Program-made: the position numbers and the translations under genes | Source of the DNA: an uncultured bacterium | GTDB taxonomy: Bacteria; Planctomycetota; UBA8108; UBA1146 | NCBI GenBank assembly: GCA_937876125.1 | Contig: CALEHF010000020.1 | Location: 1-42,629, forward strand | Direction: 5' to 3' | Length of the DNA: 42,629 nt | The notes under the pieces: model-generated | What the model saw: only the letters and a program-made list of their open reading frames with translations | The model's database searches: none | What the model was told of the DNA's origin: nothing | In this document: positions 18,607 through 28,310 of the stretch, in pieces | How positions within the stretch are numbered: the stretch's first letter is position 1 | How the letters are laid out: each line of letters opens with the position of its first letter

Positions 18607-21600
18607 ATGCGCGGACTCGAAGTACGGCATGCCGTAAGGCTCAGCCTCGCTCTACTCGCTCTCGTTGCGGGAGGGACGCTCGGTCCATCGTCGGCTTCCG
18701 CCCAGTGCGAACCGACGACCGACTGCAACTCGAACGGCGTGCTCGACAGCTGCGATATCACGTTCGGCACGAGCGATGACTGCAATGCGAACAGCATTCC
18801 CGACACCTGCGACATTCAGGCGGGCAGCTCGGACGACTGCAACTTCAACGGAATTCCCGACGAGTGTGAGCCGGCGCCGTCGTTCACCGTTGCACCCACC
18901 GGCGGCCTGGCAAGCGCGGAGAGCACCTCGATTCGCGGCAGCGTCGCAGCGGTCGGCTCTCCTCTCGATTCCACCGTGGGGGCCGGCGCGGGCGCGGTTC
19001 ACGTCTTCCGTCGCGTCGGAACCACTTGGATCGAAGAGGGGACACCTCTGATCGCCTCCGACGCCAGCGCGGGAGACAGCTTCGGAAGCAGTGTCTCCAT
19101 CGACGGCAACTTCCTCGCGATCGGCGCACCCGGCGTCGACACCGGTAGCCTCACCGACAGCGGCGCGATCTACATCTTTCGCCGCAACCCCACCGCAGGG
19201 TGGATCCAGACCGCCAAGCTCACGATTACCCCGGGGATCGACCAGGAAGCTCTCGGAACCGCGGTCGCCCTCCGCGGCACGCGACTGATGGCTGGAGCTC
19301 CCCAAACCGCCGCCGCGGGTGCTGGGCGCGCAGTGATCTACTCGTTCGATGGGCTCGCCTGGTCGATCGACGCGATCGTCACGCCAGCGTCGAACACTCC
19401 GGGCGCGAACTTTGGAAACTCGGTCGCGATCGGAGTCACCCACGCCTTTGTCGGCGCCTGGGGCAACTCCGCGTCGGGGACACCGGTTGCCGGCGACGTC
19501 TCGGTCTACGAGCTCTCGGGGACCTGGGGATTCACCGACTCTCTCATCGCGCCCTCCCCGCAATCGGGCGCGTTGTTCGGAATCGAGCTGGCCGGGAACG
19601 ACACGACCCTTGCGATCGGTGCCCCCGGCCAAACCGCTGGCACGGGCGCGACACACGTTTTTGAAAAGCTCGGCGGAGTCTGGACCCACGTGACCGAGCT
19701 CGCCTCTCCCCTCGGGGTGCCGGGGATTGGGTTCGGGCATGACCTCGATCTCGCGAAAGTCGGAGATCGCCTGGTCATCGGAGAAACCGAAGCGAGTACG
19801 CCAACCCTGGTCACCGGAAACGCCCACGTCTATTCGAAGAGCGCGGGGGCATGGACGCTCGAGACGAGTGTCACGGCGGGTTCAGTCGGCGATGAGTTCG
19901 CTTCCGCGGTCTCTGTCGACGGGGTCTTTGCGATCGTCGCCGCCCGTTCGATCCCCTCCGCGGAGATCTTCTGGGTCGCGCCGGATGTGGACTGCAACGG
20001 CAATGGAATCGACGACCTCTGCGACATCACGAGCGGAGTCGCGACCGACTGCAACGGGAACTCGATTCCCGACAGCTGTGACCTCGCGAGCGGCACGAGC
20101 GGTGATTGCGACGGAAACCTGGTTCCCGACGAATGCCAGTTGGAAAACGACCCCACCCTCGACTGCAACGGGAACGGGGTGCTCGACAGCTGCGACATCG
20201 CCGGCGGCACCAGCCTCGATTGCACACTGAACGGCGTGCCCGACGACTGCGATATCGCGAACGGAACCGAGACCGACTGTCTCGGCGACGGGATCCCCGA
20301 CAGCTGCCAGGGAATTGTCGACTCGACCCTCCCCGTGTTCGTCAGCTTCCCGGCGAATCTCACCGTCTCCCCTGACTCCGGAATCTGTGCAGCGCTGGTC
20401 AGCTGGATCGAGCCGACCGTGACCGACGACTGCGCGGTCGCAAGCGTGACCGCTTCGCACCAACTCGGAGCTCTCTTCCCCGTCGGCACGACCACCGTCA
20501 CCTACACGGCGACCGACGTGTCCGGGAACTCGAGCACCCAGAGCTTCACGATCAGCGTGATCGATAACATTGGGCCGGAGTTCTTCGACGTCCCAACCGA
20601 CTTCACGGTCCCGACAACGGCGGGGATTTGCTCGGCCGTCATCAGCTGGACCCCGCCGACCGCTGGGGACGGTTGTGGCTTGGTGAGCCTCACATCGGAC
20701 GTGCCGAACAACTCGACCCGCCCTGCGGGGGCGACGGTCGTCACCTACACCGCGATCGACGTCTTCGGGAATAGCTCGTCTGCGTCATTCACGGTGACGG
20801 TTGCGGATCAAACGCCTCCAGTGATCGCGGGAGCGCCGGGAGATCAGACTCTCTCCGCCGGAGCGGCCGCGTGCGGCGCGTTCGCGACATGGAGCGCCCC
20901 AGGCGCCGGCGACAACTGCCCGAGCCCAACCCTGACCGCCGATTTCGCCCCGGGGTCATTTTTCCCGGTGGGATCGACCCTCGTGACCTACACCGCGACC
21001 GACGGGAGTGGCAACTCGTCCACGGCGACGTTCACGATCACCGTGGTCGATGACCTCGCACCGGCGTTTGTCAGCTTCCCCGCCGATCAGACGGTGGTAC
21101 TCTCCGTCGGGCAGTGCTCAGCCCAGGTGTTCTGGACTGCGCCGACCGTCACGGAGAACTGCGCCGTTTCGAGCGTAACGAGCAACCTTGGCTCGGGAGT
21201 CACGCTCCCAAGCGGTGTCTACCCGGTCACGTATGTGGCGACCGACAACGCAGGAAACAGCACCCAAGCGACCTTCGTGATGACGGTTGCCGACCAAGAG
21301 GCCCCGCTGGTATCCGGTACTCCAGCGAACGTTTCCCTGACCCTAGGGCTCGGAAGCTGCGCCGCGATCGCCACTTGGACCCCACCGACCGCGAGCGACA
21401 ACTGCGCAGTTTCATCCTTGAGCGCGAGTCATCTCCCCGGCTCGGCTTTCCCCTCGGGAACCACCACCGTCACCTACACGGCGACCGACCCGAGTGGCAA
21501 TTCGACCGTCGTGAGTTTCGACGTCGTCGTCACCGACGCCGAAGCACCGACGATCCCCGATCTGCCGACGTTCATTCTGGTCGGGACTGATCCGGGGACG

Positions 21601-22959
21601 TGCTCCGCGACCGCGACCTGGACCGAGCCTGTCGGCGCCGACAACTGCGCGATCGCGAGCGTCACTTCGACGCACGCCTCCGGCAGTAGCTTTCCACCGG
21701 GCGATACTCTTGTCACGTACACGGTGACCGACTCCGCAGGAAACAGCACCCAAGGTAACTTCGCCGTATCGGTGACCGATACCGAAGCGCCGACGATCGC
21801 CGGGGTGCCGACGACCCTCCTTATCGATGCTCCAGAGGGCGGTTGTGACGCGGTGGTCACTTGGAGTGCGCCGACGATCTCCGACAACTGCGGAGTAGCT
21901 TCTTCTGGCGCCACGCACCTCTCCGGCGGCCTCTTTCAGGTGGGGACCACCGTCGTGACGTTCGACGCGACCGACCTCTCCGGGAACCTGGCGACCGCGA
22001 CTCTCACTGTCGTCGTCTCAGACGTCACGCCGCCGAGCGTTGGACCGATCCCCACGGATCTCGCTCTCCAGAACGACCCCGGGGCATGCAACCGAGTGGT
22101 GACGTGGCTTCCGCCGACCATTTCGGACGGCTGCGGTGTGATCAACGTCGTCGCGACGCACACGCCAGGCTCAACTTTCCCGATCGGCACGACGACTGTT
22201 GTGTACACCGCCACCGACGCGAACCTCAATGTGACCACCGAGTTCTTCACGATCACGATCACCGACAGTGAGTCGCCGAGCCTGACTGTTGGCGCCGACG
22301 TCACCGCTCCGGCGGATACCGGGGTTTGCACTGCTGACCTGACGCTTCCCACGGCGATCGTTTCTGACAACTGCGGACTGGCGTCGGTGGTGAATGACTT
22401 CACTGGCACCAGCGATGCGAGCGGGACCTACCCACTCGGAACGACCATCGTGACCTGGTCCGCTATCGACGTGAATGGAAACGTCACCTCGGCGACCCAA
22501 ACCGTCACGATCAACTTGCCGGCGGGCTCCGACTGCAACTTGAACGGCATCCCAGACGCCTGCGACGTCCTGTCGGGCACGAGCCCCGACTGCAACGGGA
22601 ACGGTGTCCCCGATGAGTGCGATATCTCCGCTGGTACGAGCGATGACCTCGACCAGAACGGGACGCCAGACGAGTGCGATGCGACCTTCATGCGCGGCGA
22701 CTCGAACGACGACGGCACCATGAACATCGCCGACGCGATCTACTCGCTGCAAAACTTGTTTGTCGGGGGCCCGTCCCCCACTTGCCTCGATGCGGGGGAT
22801 GTGAACGACGACGGCCTGATCGACATCTCGGACGTCATCTCCTCGATCAACTACATCTTCGCAGGCGGACAAGCTCCACCGGCCCCGTTCCCGAGTTGTG
22901 GCATCGACGAAACCGGGAGCGATCCGTTCGACTGCGCAGTGTACGCCCACTGCCCGTAG
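18607..22959 (+). CDS. Secreted FG-GAP propeller/HYR protein with dockerin-like C-terminus, paralogue of the giant gene
   Basis: The protein has 1450 residues. The signal peptide (cleavage after ASA at about 32) precedes three DCNSNGVLDSCD-type motifs. A seven-blade FG-GAP-like propeller follows (about 90-455; for example FGSSVSIDGNFLAIGAPG), then six further motifs of the same type. Nine HYR domains start at residue 572; the last is the same variant type that ends the giant array. Three motifs, two EF-hand loops (DSNDDGTMNIAD and DVNDDGLIDISD) and a Cys tail close the protein. The order of modules matches the upstream gene, so the two arose by duplication and differ mainly in array length (9 against 51 HYR) and in the number of calcium-type motifs after the propeller. 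Both may be displayed together at the cell surface, reaching different distances. A bidirectional-looking terminator separates it from the convergent DUF1501 gene. Confidence 0.92.
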   Translation: MRGLEVRHAVRLSLALLALVAGGTLGPSSASAQCEPTTDCNSNGVLDSCDITFGTSDDCNANSIPDTCDIQAGSSDDCNFNGIPDECEPAPSFTVAPTGGLASAESTSIRGSVAAVGSPLDSTVGAGAGAVHVFRRVGTTWIEEGTPLIASDASAGDSFGSSVSIDGNFLAIGAPGVDTGSLTDSGAIYIFRRNPTAGWIQTAKLTITPGIDQEALGTAVALRGTRLMAGAPQTAAAGAGRAVIYSFDGLAWSIDAIVTPASNTPGANFGNSVAIGVTHAFVGAWGNSASGTPVAGDVSVYELSGTWGFTDSLIAPSPQSGALFGIELAGNDTTLAIGAPGQTAGTGATHVFEKLGGVWTHVTELASPLGVPGIGFGHDLDLAKVGDRLVIGETEASTPTLVTGNAHVYSKSAGAWTLETSVTAGSVGDEFASAVSVDGVFAIVAARSIPSAEIFWVAPDVDCNGNGIDDLCDITSGVATDCNGNSIPDSCDLASGTSGDCDGNLVPDECQLENDPTLDCNGNGVLDSCDIAGGTSLDCTLNGVPDDCDIANGTETDCLGDGIPDSCQGIVDSTLPVFVSFPANLTVSPDSGICAALVSWIEPTVTDDCAVASVTASHQLGALFPVGTTTVTYTATDVSGNSSTQSFTISVIDNIGPEFFDVPTDFTVPTTAGICSAVISWTPPTAGDGCGLVSLTSDVPNNSTRPAGATVVTYTAIDVFGNSSSASFTVTVADQTPPVIAGAPGDQTLSAGAAACGAFATWSAPGAGDNCPSPTLTADFAPGSFFPVGSTLVTYTATDGSGNSSTATFTITVVDDLAPAFVSFPADQTVVLSVGQCSAQVFWTAPTVTENCAVSSVTSNLGSGVTLPSGVYPVTYVATDNAGNSTQATFVMTVADQEAPLVSGTPANVSLTLGLGSCAAIATWTPPTASDNCAVSSLSASHLPGSAFPSGTTTVTYTATDPSGNSTVVSFDVVVTDAEAPTIPDLPTFILVGTDPGTCSATATWTEPVGADNCAIASVTSTHASGSSFPPGDTLVTYTVTDSAGNSTQGNFAVSVTDTEAPTIAGVPTTLLIDAPEGGCDAVVTWSAPTISDNCGVASSGATHLSGGLFQVGTTVVTFDATDLSGNLATATLTVVVSDVTPPSVGPIPTDLALQNDPGACNRVVTWLPPTISDGCGVINVVATHTPGSTFPIGTTTVVYTATDANLNVTTEFFTITITDSESPSLTVGADVTAPADTGVCTADLTLPTAIVSDNCGLASVVNDFTGTSDASGTYPLGTTIVTWSAIDVNGNVTSATQTVTINLPAGSDCNLNGIPDACDVLSGTSPDCNGNGVPDECDISAGTSDDLDQNGTPDECDATFMRGDSNDDGTMNIADAIYSLQNLFVGGPSPTCLDAGDVNDDGLIDISDVISSINYIFAGGQAPPAPFPSCGIDETGSDPFDCAVYAHCP
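20320..22530 (+). repeat. Array of nine HYR domains, exact 243-nt period
   Basis: Unit starts are at 20320, 20563, 20806, 21049, 21292, 21535, 21778, 22021 and 22264, which is eight steps of exactly 243 nt. All nine units keep both conserved Cys. Confidence 0.92.
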
Positions 22960-23021
22960 GCGCTTTTGCCACGGCGGTGATTCAATTTGAACGTATTCCA
23001 GTACGCCTTCCGGATGGAAAG

Positions 23022-23060
23022 AGGGGCGCGCAACCGCGAGGGGGCGCGCCCCTTTGCTTT
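23022..23060. terminator. Terminator between convergent genes
   Basis: AGGGGCGCGC (23022-23031) pairs perfectly with GCGCGCCCCT (23044-23053), with a 12-base loop, followed by TTGCTTT on the plus strand. On the minus strand the stem is followed by CTTTCC. It sits between the stop of the second HYR gene and the stop of the DUF1501 gene and could serve both. Confidence 0.7.
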
Positions 23061-23079
23061 GGCCCCGCGCCGCCGCGCT

Positions 23080-24549
23080 CTACGCCAACAACTCTCGCAC
23101 CACGTGGCCGTGCACGTCGGTGAGGCGCATCTCACGCCCACCATGCAGCACAGTCAGGCGGGTGTGATCCATCCCCAACAGGTGCAGGATCGTCGCGTGC
23201 AGATCGTGAATCTCGAGAGTGCCGTCGATCGCTCGGTAGCCGAACTCGTCGGTCGCACCGTGCACATGCCCCGGCTTCACTCCTCCCCCCGCGAGCCAAA
23301 CCGTGAAGCCGAACGGGTTGTGGTCGCGCCCGTCCCTTCCCTGCGCGAACGGGGTGCGGCCGAACTCGCCCCCCCACACCACCAGCGTATCCTCGAGTAA
23401 CCCGCGCGAGCGGAGGTCGTCGAGGAGCGCACCGATCGGTTGATCGACCGCGCGCGCGTTGTTCTCGTGACCCGCTTTCAGATTCGAATGCTGATCCCAG
23501 CGATCGCCGTCGACAGACGGACAGGTCAGTTCGATGAACCGTACGCCGCGCTCGACGAGGCGACGCGCGAGAAGGCACTGACGGCCATAGATGCGCGTCG
23601 GCTCGAAGCGCGAATTCAGACCGTAGCGATCGCGAAGGGCTTCCGGCTCGCCGGTGATCTCCATCAACTCGGGAACCGCACTTTGCATCCGAAAGGCGAG
23701 CTCCGCGTTCTCGATGGCGGACTCGATCGGATCGTCGGTGCCCACTCGCTCGATGAGGGCGCGATCGAGCGCGCGGGCAAGATCGACCCGTTGCCTCTGC
23801 TTCGACACTCCTTCGAGGTGCGGCGCTACGTTCGCGATGCCGGCACCGTTCGGAAGGATGATCGAACCCTGGTGGGTTGCGGGGAGGAACCCGCTCCCGA
23901 AGCACTCGAGCCCTCCCGGTGGCACCAAGCCACCATTCAAGACCACAAAGCCGGGCAAATCACGACTGGCCGTCCCGAGCCCATAACTCGCCCACGCCCC
24001 CATGCTCGGGCGGCCGGAGAGGCCGAGTCCGGTGTGGAGGAAGTAGTTCGCGTTGGTGTGTTCAGAGAAAGGGCTCGTCATCGATCGCACGACGCACAGG
24101 TCGTCGACGGATCGAGCGACGTGAGGGAACAGTTCGCTCACCTCGATGCCGCTGTCCCCGTGCTGAGAAAAAGACCATGGCGAGCCGAGTATCGCTCCAT
24201 TGTTATCGAACTGGGTGCGCTCGATCGGCATCGGGAACGGTTTGCCATCGTCCTTCCGGAGGCGCGGCTTCGGGTCGAAGGTATCCAGCTGCGACGGCCC
24301 GCCATCCATATAGAGAAAAATCACGTGTCGCGCGCGCGGCATGTGATGGGGTGGGGCGACACCACCGGGTGCGGGAGCGGCCCCATTCGTAGCCAGAGCC
24401 ATTTTACCGAAGAGGCTGTCCCCGAAGAGAGCCGAGGCGGCCAGCGCCCCGAAGCCGGTCGCTGCGCTTCGCAGCATCTCTCTGCGGTTGAGAGGGCTCG
24501 GATCGGGTCCCGTCGATCTCCGCTCGCACGGGTAGCGGTGCACCATCAT
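23080..24549 (-). CDS. DUF1501 family protein, Tat-exported
   Basis: The protein has 489 residues. A twin-arginine signal is visible near the start (NRREMLR, residues 21-27, then a hydrophobic stretch to about 45), as is usual for DUF1501 proteins. Family motifs include the early VIFLYMDGGPSQLDTFDPKP strand and, near the end, WGGEFGRTP and GRDHNP, which recall metal-binding positions of the alkaline-phosphatase/sulfatase-like superfamily. The biochemical activity of DUF1501 is not established. The chosen ATG overlaps the TGA stop of the upstream PSD1-type gene (ATGA) and has AGGAG just before it, so translation is coupled. A longer frame would start inside the upstream gene. In planctomycetes such pairs are abundant and are thought to be linked with polysaccharide use; that role is an inference. 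Confidence 0.92.
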   Translation of the reverse strand: MMVHRYPCERRSTGPDPSPLNRREMLRSAATGFGALAASALFGDSLFGKMALATNGAAPAPGGVAPPHHMPRARHVIFLYMDGGPSQLDTFDPKPRLRKDDGKPFPMPIERTQFDNNGAILGSPWSFSQHGDSGIEVSELFPHVARSVDDLCVVRSMTSPFSEHTNANYFLHTGLGLSGRPSMGAWASYGLGTASRDLPGFVVLNGGLVPPGGLECFGSGFLPATHQGSIILPNGAGIANVAPHLEGVSKQRQRVDLARALDRALIERVGTDDPIESAIENAELAFRMQSAVPELMEITGEPEALRDRYGLNSRFEPTRIYGRQCLLARRLVERGVRFIELTCPSVDGDRWDQHSNLKAGHENNARAVDQPIGALLDDLRSRGLLEDTLVVWGGEFGRTPFAQGRDGRDHNPFGFTVWLAGGGVKPGHVHGATDEFGYRAIDGTLEIHDLHATILHLLGMDHTRLTVLHGGREMRLTDVHGHVVRELLA

Positions 24550-27500
24550 TCGACTCCTGACTCGAGAAAGATGAACTCTTGACTCGAAAAGAGCGCGTGG
24601 GCGAGATCTTTCCACCTCGCGCGGTCAGGAGACTCCGCCAGAAACTCGAGCAAGAGATGGAGTTCGCCGGTGAGCGGCTCGCGACCGTAGGCCTCGCGCA
24701 CCATCTGAGCGACGCGTGCCCGATCACTGGTGAGCCCCGCGTCCAGGATTCGGCCTGCCCACACTTGCGCCTGCTGGTGAACGAACGGATCGTTCATTCG
24801 CGCGAGGCTTTGCGCCGGCACGTTCGAGACGCTGCGTTTCCCGACCGTCGAAAAGGGCACCGGAAAATCGAAACTCGCGAGGAATGGCGAGAGGAAGTTC
24901 CGGCGAATCTCGAGGTAGATACTCCGTCGCCCATCGCCATCGAGCGGGCCACTCTTCCCCGGGCGGCCGCGCCCCGTCAGGAATTCTGTGAGGTGCATCG
25001 GCACCGACGGGCCTCCGAGAGTGCGGTCTAGCCTGCCCGAGACGGAGAGCATCGTATCCCGAACTTCTTCCGCTTCGAGACGGCGCGGGGGGAGGCGATG
25101 AAGAAGTCGGTTCTCCGGATCGCGGGCCGCGGCGCTCGGGTCGATTTCGCGGGCACTTTGTCGGTAGGTCGCCGACAGGGCTATCCTCCGGATGAGCCCT
25201 TTCACCGAAGGGGCGGCGCGGAGACTCGTGGCGAGGTGATCGAGGAGATCGGGGTGGGTGGGCGGCATGCCGAGCGCTCCGAAGTCATCGGTGGTCGTCA
25301 CGATCCCGCGCCCGAGAAGATGCAGCCAGATACGGTTCGCCATCACCCGATACGGGAGCGGATTGTCGCCGGAGAGGATCCGCTCAGCGAGTTCGAGCCG
25401 CCCGGAGCCCTCTGTGATCGGATCCTGCTCCGGAAGGAGACTCATGACCAGCCGTCTCGGCGCCAGCGCGCCGATTTGTGTGTGCGCTCCGCGCACGAAG
25501 ACGTGCTCGTCGTGAGGAGAGCCGTCGACGAAGGCCACGGCTCGAATCGGATCGGGGACCTTCTTGCGCATCTGGCGAATCAAATCGCTCGGCGAGTCCT
25601 CCGGGCGCGGAGTCCCGTCAACCCCGAGGAGCGGAACACCGCTCTCGAGAGCCCAGCGAACGATCGAAGGATCGGCGAGCCACTCCTCCGTGCTCACCCC
25701 CGCTTCCGGCAGGATGTTTCGCGCCCTCGGCGGAGGTGCGCGATCGCTGTTCGAAAACCAGACCTCATCGATTTCCAGTGTGCCATCGGAGTCATCGTTC
25801 CACTCGAGATAGGCGCGGTGCCCTCGGTAGCGGCTCACGTCGTGCCGGCGGTGATGCCAATGATCTACATCGAAACTCTGGGCCATCCCCCCGAAGAGAA
25901 GTGCGTTTTCGGTGTCGAGGTAGTAGTCGTCGATGATGACGCGCACCTGGCCGCTGCCTCGGACGCGCAGGTGGATCGAATCGTGCTCGATGGAGAAACT
26001 CGGGGAGCGGAGTGATCCCTGAAACTCGCCTCCGAGGATTCCCGAGTGGGCAGAGCCGGCATCGACAACCGTCCCGCGATTCCCATCCCAAACGATCCTC
26101 CCCAGCGCCTCTGGCACCGCGCCGAACGCAGCGCCTTCAGAAAACCAATCTGCGAACGCATCGGGTGCATCGAAGTCGGCGAACAGAACATCATCGGGGC
26201 CGAGGGTGGGCGGCGCAGTTTCCGCGGGGAGACGATCCACGCCCTCGATCGCTCTGAGAAGGGGCCCGAATTCTTCGGCCAAGAGGTGTAGACGCCTCGC
26301 CTCGGCGACCACCACCTCGGGAGTCGGTTGCCGAGCAGGGGGAGAATCGGCGAGCCGGAAGTGGTCCGCCGCGATGTGCCCCCACCCGGCAGAGTGTCGA
26401 TCGACGACCTCGAGCGTCGCCATAGCCCCTTGGAGCTCCGCGACATCCCAATCGACGGCATGCATGGCGGTGGTGTCGCGCCCGGTCTCTGTCCGCACGA
26501 CCTCTCCCCCGACTCGCAGGTTCACGCACGTCTCGGCCGGGTGGCTGCCGCCCCCGATCTGAAAGAGAAGTTTCGGTCGATCGATCACAAAGGGGCTGCT
26601 CGAAAGAGTTCCAGTGCGGCGATCCGCCTCGCTGACCGAGCCGGGGCGACGATCATGACTGTTTGCCACGGCGCCGCCGTGCACTCCGATCGCTTGATCG
26701 AGCACCAGTTCGTCGAGTCGGTGCGGGCGCGAGCCGAAGGCGTCTCCGGTCACCTGCCACCCCGCAAAATCCCCTTCTTCGAAGTCGAAAAGAAGGCGAT
26801 CAGGTTTCCTCGCGGCCTCGTTCGCGGCGAGCGTCTCGGCGAGCAACGCGGCGCCTCTGCGAGCTGCTTGCGCCCATGGACGCCGCTTCGCGAGCTCGAG
26901 TCGGCTCTTGGCCAGCGGTTCGAGTCCACGCACGGCCGCCTCGATCACCCGAGCCGCCTCTCTGATCTCCCCCCGCGGATCGAGGTGCACCCGCGCGCGG
27001 CGCGAGCTGCGCAGGAACCCCGCCATGGCGTAGTAGTCAGCGGTCAAGATCGGGTCGAACTTGTGATCATGGCAGCGCGCACAGCTGACCGTGATCCCGA
27101 GAAACGTCTTCGACAGGACGTCGATCTGATTGTCGGTGCGGTCGGCTTGATCCTGTCGCACGTCGACCGGCGCGTGGGTTCCCTGGCTCAAGCCCCAGAA
27201 ACCCGTGCCGAGGATCGACGCGTTCGTGCCGAGGTCGGGATCGATCCGCGGGTCTTCGATCAGATCTCCCGCGAGGTGCTCGCGAACGAAATCGTCGTAG
27301 GGAACGTCAGCGTTGAAGGCATCGATCACGTAGTCCCGATAGCGCCAGGCGTCGGGAATCGCGTAGTCGAACTCATGCCCGTGGGTCTCGGCGTATCGCA
27401 TGAGATCGAGCCAGTGACGCCCCCACCGCTCACCGAAATGAGGCGAGGCGAGAAGTCGATCGACGACCCTTTCGTGCGCAATCGTGGCACTGTCGGCAAC

Positions 27501-28160
27501 AAACGCGTCGAGCTCGGCGGGGGTCGGAGGGAGCCCGATCAGGTCGAAGGTGACGCGGCGCAACCAGGACGCGCGACTCGACTCCGGGGCTGGGGTGAGT
27601 CCCGCCTCGGTGAGGCGTGCGAGCACGAAGGCATCGATCGGATCGTCGGCAAAACGCCCGTCGCTCACCGCCGGAGGCTCGGGATCCCGCACCGGGCGCC
27701 ACGCCCACGGCTCGGTGTAGAGCGCCCCTTCATCGATCCACTGCCCGAATCGCTCGATCTCCGCTCGGGTGAGCGCCTCCCGATCGTCGGGGGGCATGCG
27801 CTTGCCACCGGTTTCCGTGATTTTCAGGTATGCGAGACTCCCCGCTCGACTCCCCGGAGTGATCGCCGGCAGCTTCCACCCGCGCGGAGCGATCGCAGCG
27901 TCGCGCACGTCGAGGCGGAGTCCAGCTTCGCGACTCGAGGGATCGAAGCCGTGGCAGAGAAAGCAACGCCGCGCGAGGAGCGGGCGGATCTCGGAATCGA
28001 AATCGACGGGGGAGGGCGGTGCTTCCTTGGCGATGGGCTCTTCAGCAGGTGAGTCGATGTCGACTCCCCACGCGCTCCCGACCAGAGCGAGGACCGTGAT
28101 CACGCCGAGGCCCATCAGCACTGCGTTCGATCGCGAGGCGCCACCCTCCTCGTCAGACAT
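24546..28160 (-). CDS. PSD1-type cytochrome c domain protein (PSC1, DUF1549, DUF1553) with inserted beta-rich segments
   Basis: The protein has 1204 residues. ATG 28160 follows GAGGG with a 5-base gap; the longer frame up to 28286 would put an odd Arg-rich stretch before the signal/anchor segment (about residues 14-32). An N-terminal planctomycete cytochrome c domain has CFLCH at about 66-70. DUF1549 follows (DAFVLARLTEAGL and LIGLPPTPAELDAF), then a second haem-type motif CARCH at about 360-364. Two Gly/Asp-rich segments come next (about 445-585 and 625-800), with phrases such as FDFEEGDFAGWQVTGDAFG that resemble sugar-binding beta-sandwich inserts of long PSD1 proteins. DUF1553 is C-terminal (LAERILSGDNPLPYRVMANRIW onward, about 915). 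It is translated with the DUF1501 gene. Periplasmic location and redox chemistry on glycans are inferred. Confidence 0.92.
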   Translation of the reverse strand: MSDEEGGASRSNAVLMGLGVITVLALVGSAWGVDIDSPAEEPIAKEAPPSPVDFDSEIRPLLARRCFLCHGFDPSSREAGLRLDVRDAAIAPRGWKLPAITPGSRAGSLAYLKITETGGKRMPPDDREALTRAEIERFGQWIDEGALYTEPWAWRPVRDPEPPAVSDGRFADDPIDAFVLARLTEAGLTPAPESSRASWLRRVTFDLIGLPPTPAELDAFVADSATIAHERVVDRLLASPHFGERWGRHWLDLMRYAETHGHEFDYAIPDAWRYRDYVIDAFNADVPYDDFVREHLAGDLIEDPRIDPDLGTNASILGTGFWGLSQGTHAPVDVRQDQADRTDNQIDVLSKTFLGITVSCARCHDHKFDPILTADYYAMAGFLRSSRRARVHLDPRGEIREAARVIEAAVRGLEPLAKSRLELAKRRPWAQAARRGAALLAETLAANEAARKPDRLLFDFEEGDFAGWQVTGDAFGSRPHRLDELVLDQAIGVHGGAVANSHDRRPGSVSEADRRTGTLSSSPFVIDRPKLLFQIGGGSHPAETCVNLRVGGEVVRTETGRDTTAMHAVDWDVAELQGAMATLEVVDRHSAGWGHIAADHFRLADSPPARQPTPEVVVAEARRLHLLAEEFGPLLRAIEGVDRLPAETAPPTLGPDDVLFADFDAPDAFADWFSEGAAFGAVPEALGRIVWDGNRGTVVDAGSAHSGILGGEFQGSLRSPSFSIEHDSIHLRVRGSGQVRVIIDDYYLDTENALLFGGMAQSFDVDHWHHRRHDVSRYRGHRAYLEWNDDSDGTLEIDEVWFSNSDRAPPPRARNILPEAGVSTEEWLADPSIVRWALESGVPLLGVDGTPRPEDSPSDLIRQMRKKVPDPIRAVAFVDGSPHDEHVFVRGAHTQIGALAPRRLVMSLLPEQDPITEGSGRLELAERILSGDNPLPYRVMANRIWLHLLGRGIVTTTDDFGALGMPPTHPDLLDHLATSLRAAPSVKGLIRRIALSATYRQSAREIDPSAAARDPENRLLHRLPPRRLEAEEVRDTMLSVSGRLDRTLGGPSVPMHLTEFLTGRGRPGKSGPLDGDGRRSIYLEIRRNFLSPFLASFDFPVPFSTVGKRSVSNVPAQSLARMNDPFVHQQAQVWAGRILDAGLTSDRARVAQMVREAYGREPLTGELHLLLEFLAESPDRARWKDLAHALFSSQEFIFLESGVE

Positions 28161-28297
28161 TGGATCCCTCACCGAGTCACCCCGTCCTCTCCCTGCCGGG
28201 GTAGGATAACGACCTCGCTCCGCCCGGAACAGCAGAGCGATGCCGGGGAATGCTAAGCAAACCCGGAGCCGCCCAGAGAACCGCAATCTCGACTGAC

Positions 28298-28303
28298 AGG
28301 AGG
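28298..28303 (+). promoter_or_regulatory. Ribosome binding site for a GTG start
   Basis: A perfect AGGAGG lies 7 bases before GTG 28311 and supports that unusual start codon for the lipoprotein gene. The 150 bases between the divergent starts at 28160 and 28311 must hold both promoters; I see no clear consensus. Confidence 0.8.
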
Positions 28304-28310
28304 CGAGCTC

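Noticed and set aside
23440..24582. Plus-strand 380-residue frame opposite the DUF1501 gene
   Set aside because: The minus strand has clear DUF1501 motifs and a Tat signal; the plus frame has none.
26328..28052. Plus-strand 574-residue frame opposite the PSD1-type gene
   Set aside because: The minus strand has PSC1, DUF1549 and DUF1553 motifs; the plus frame is a shadow.
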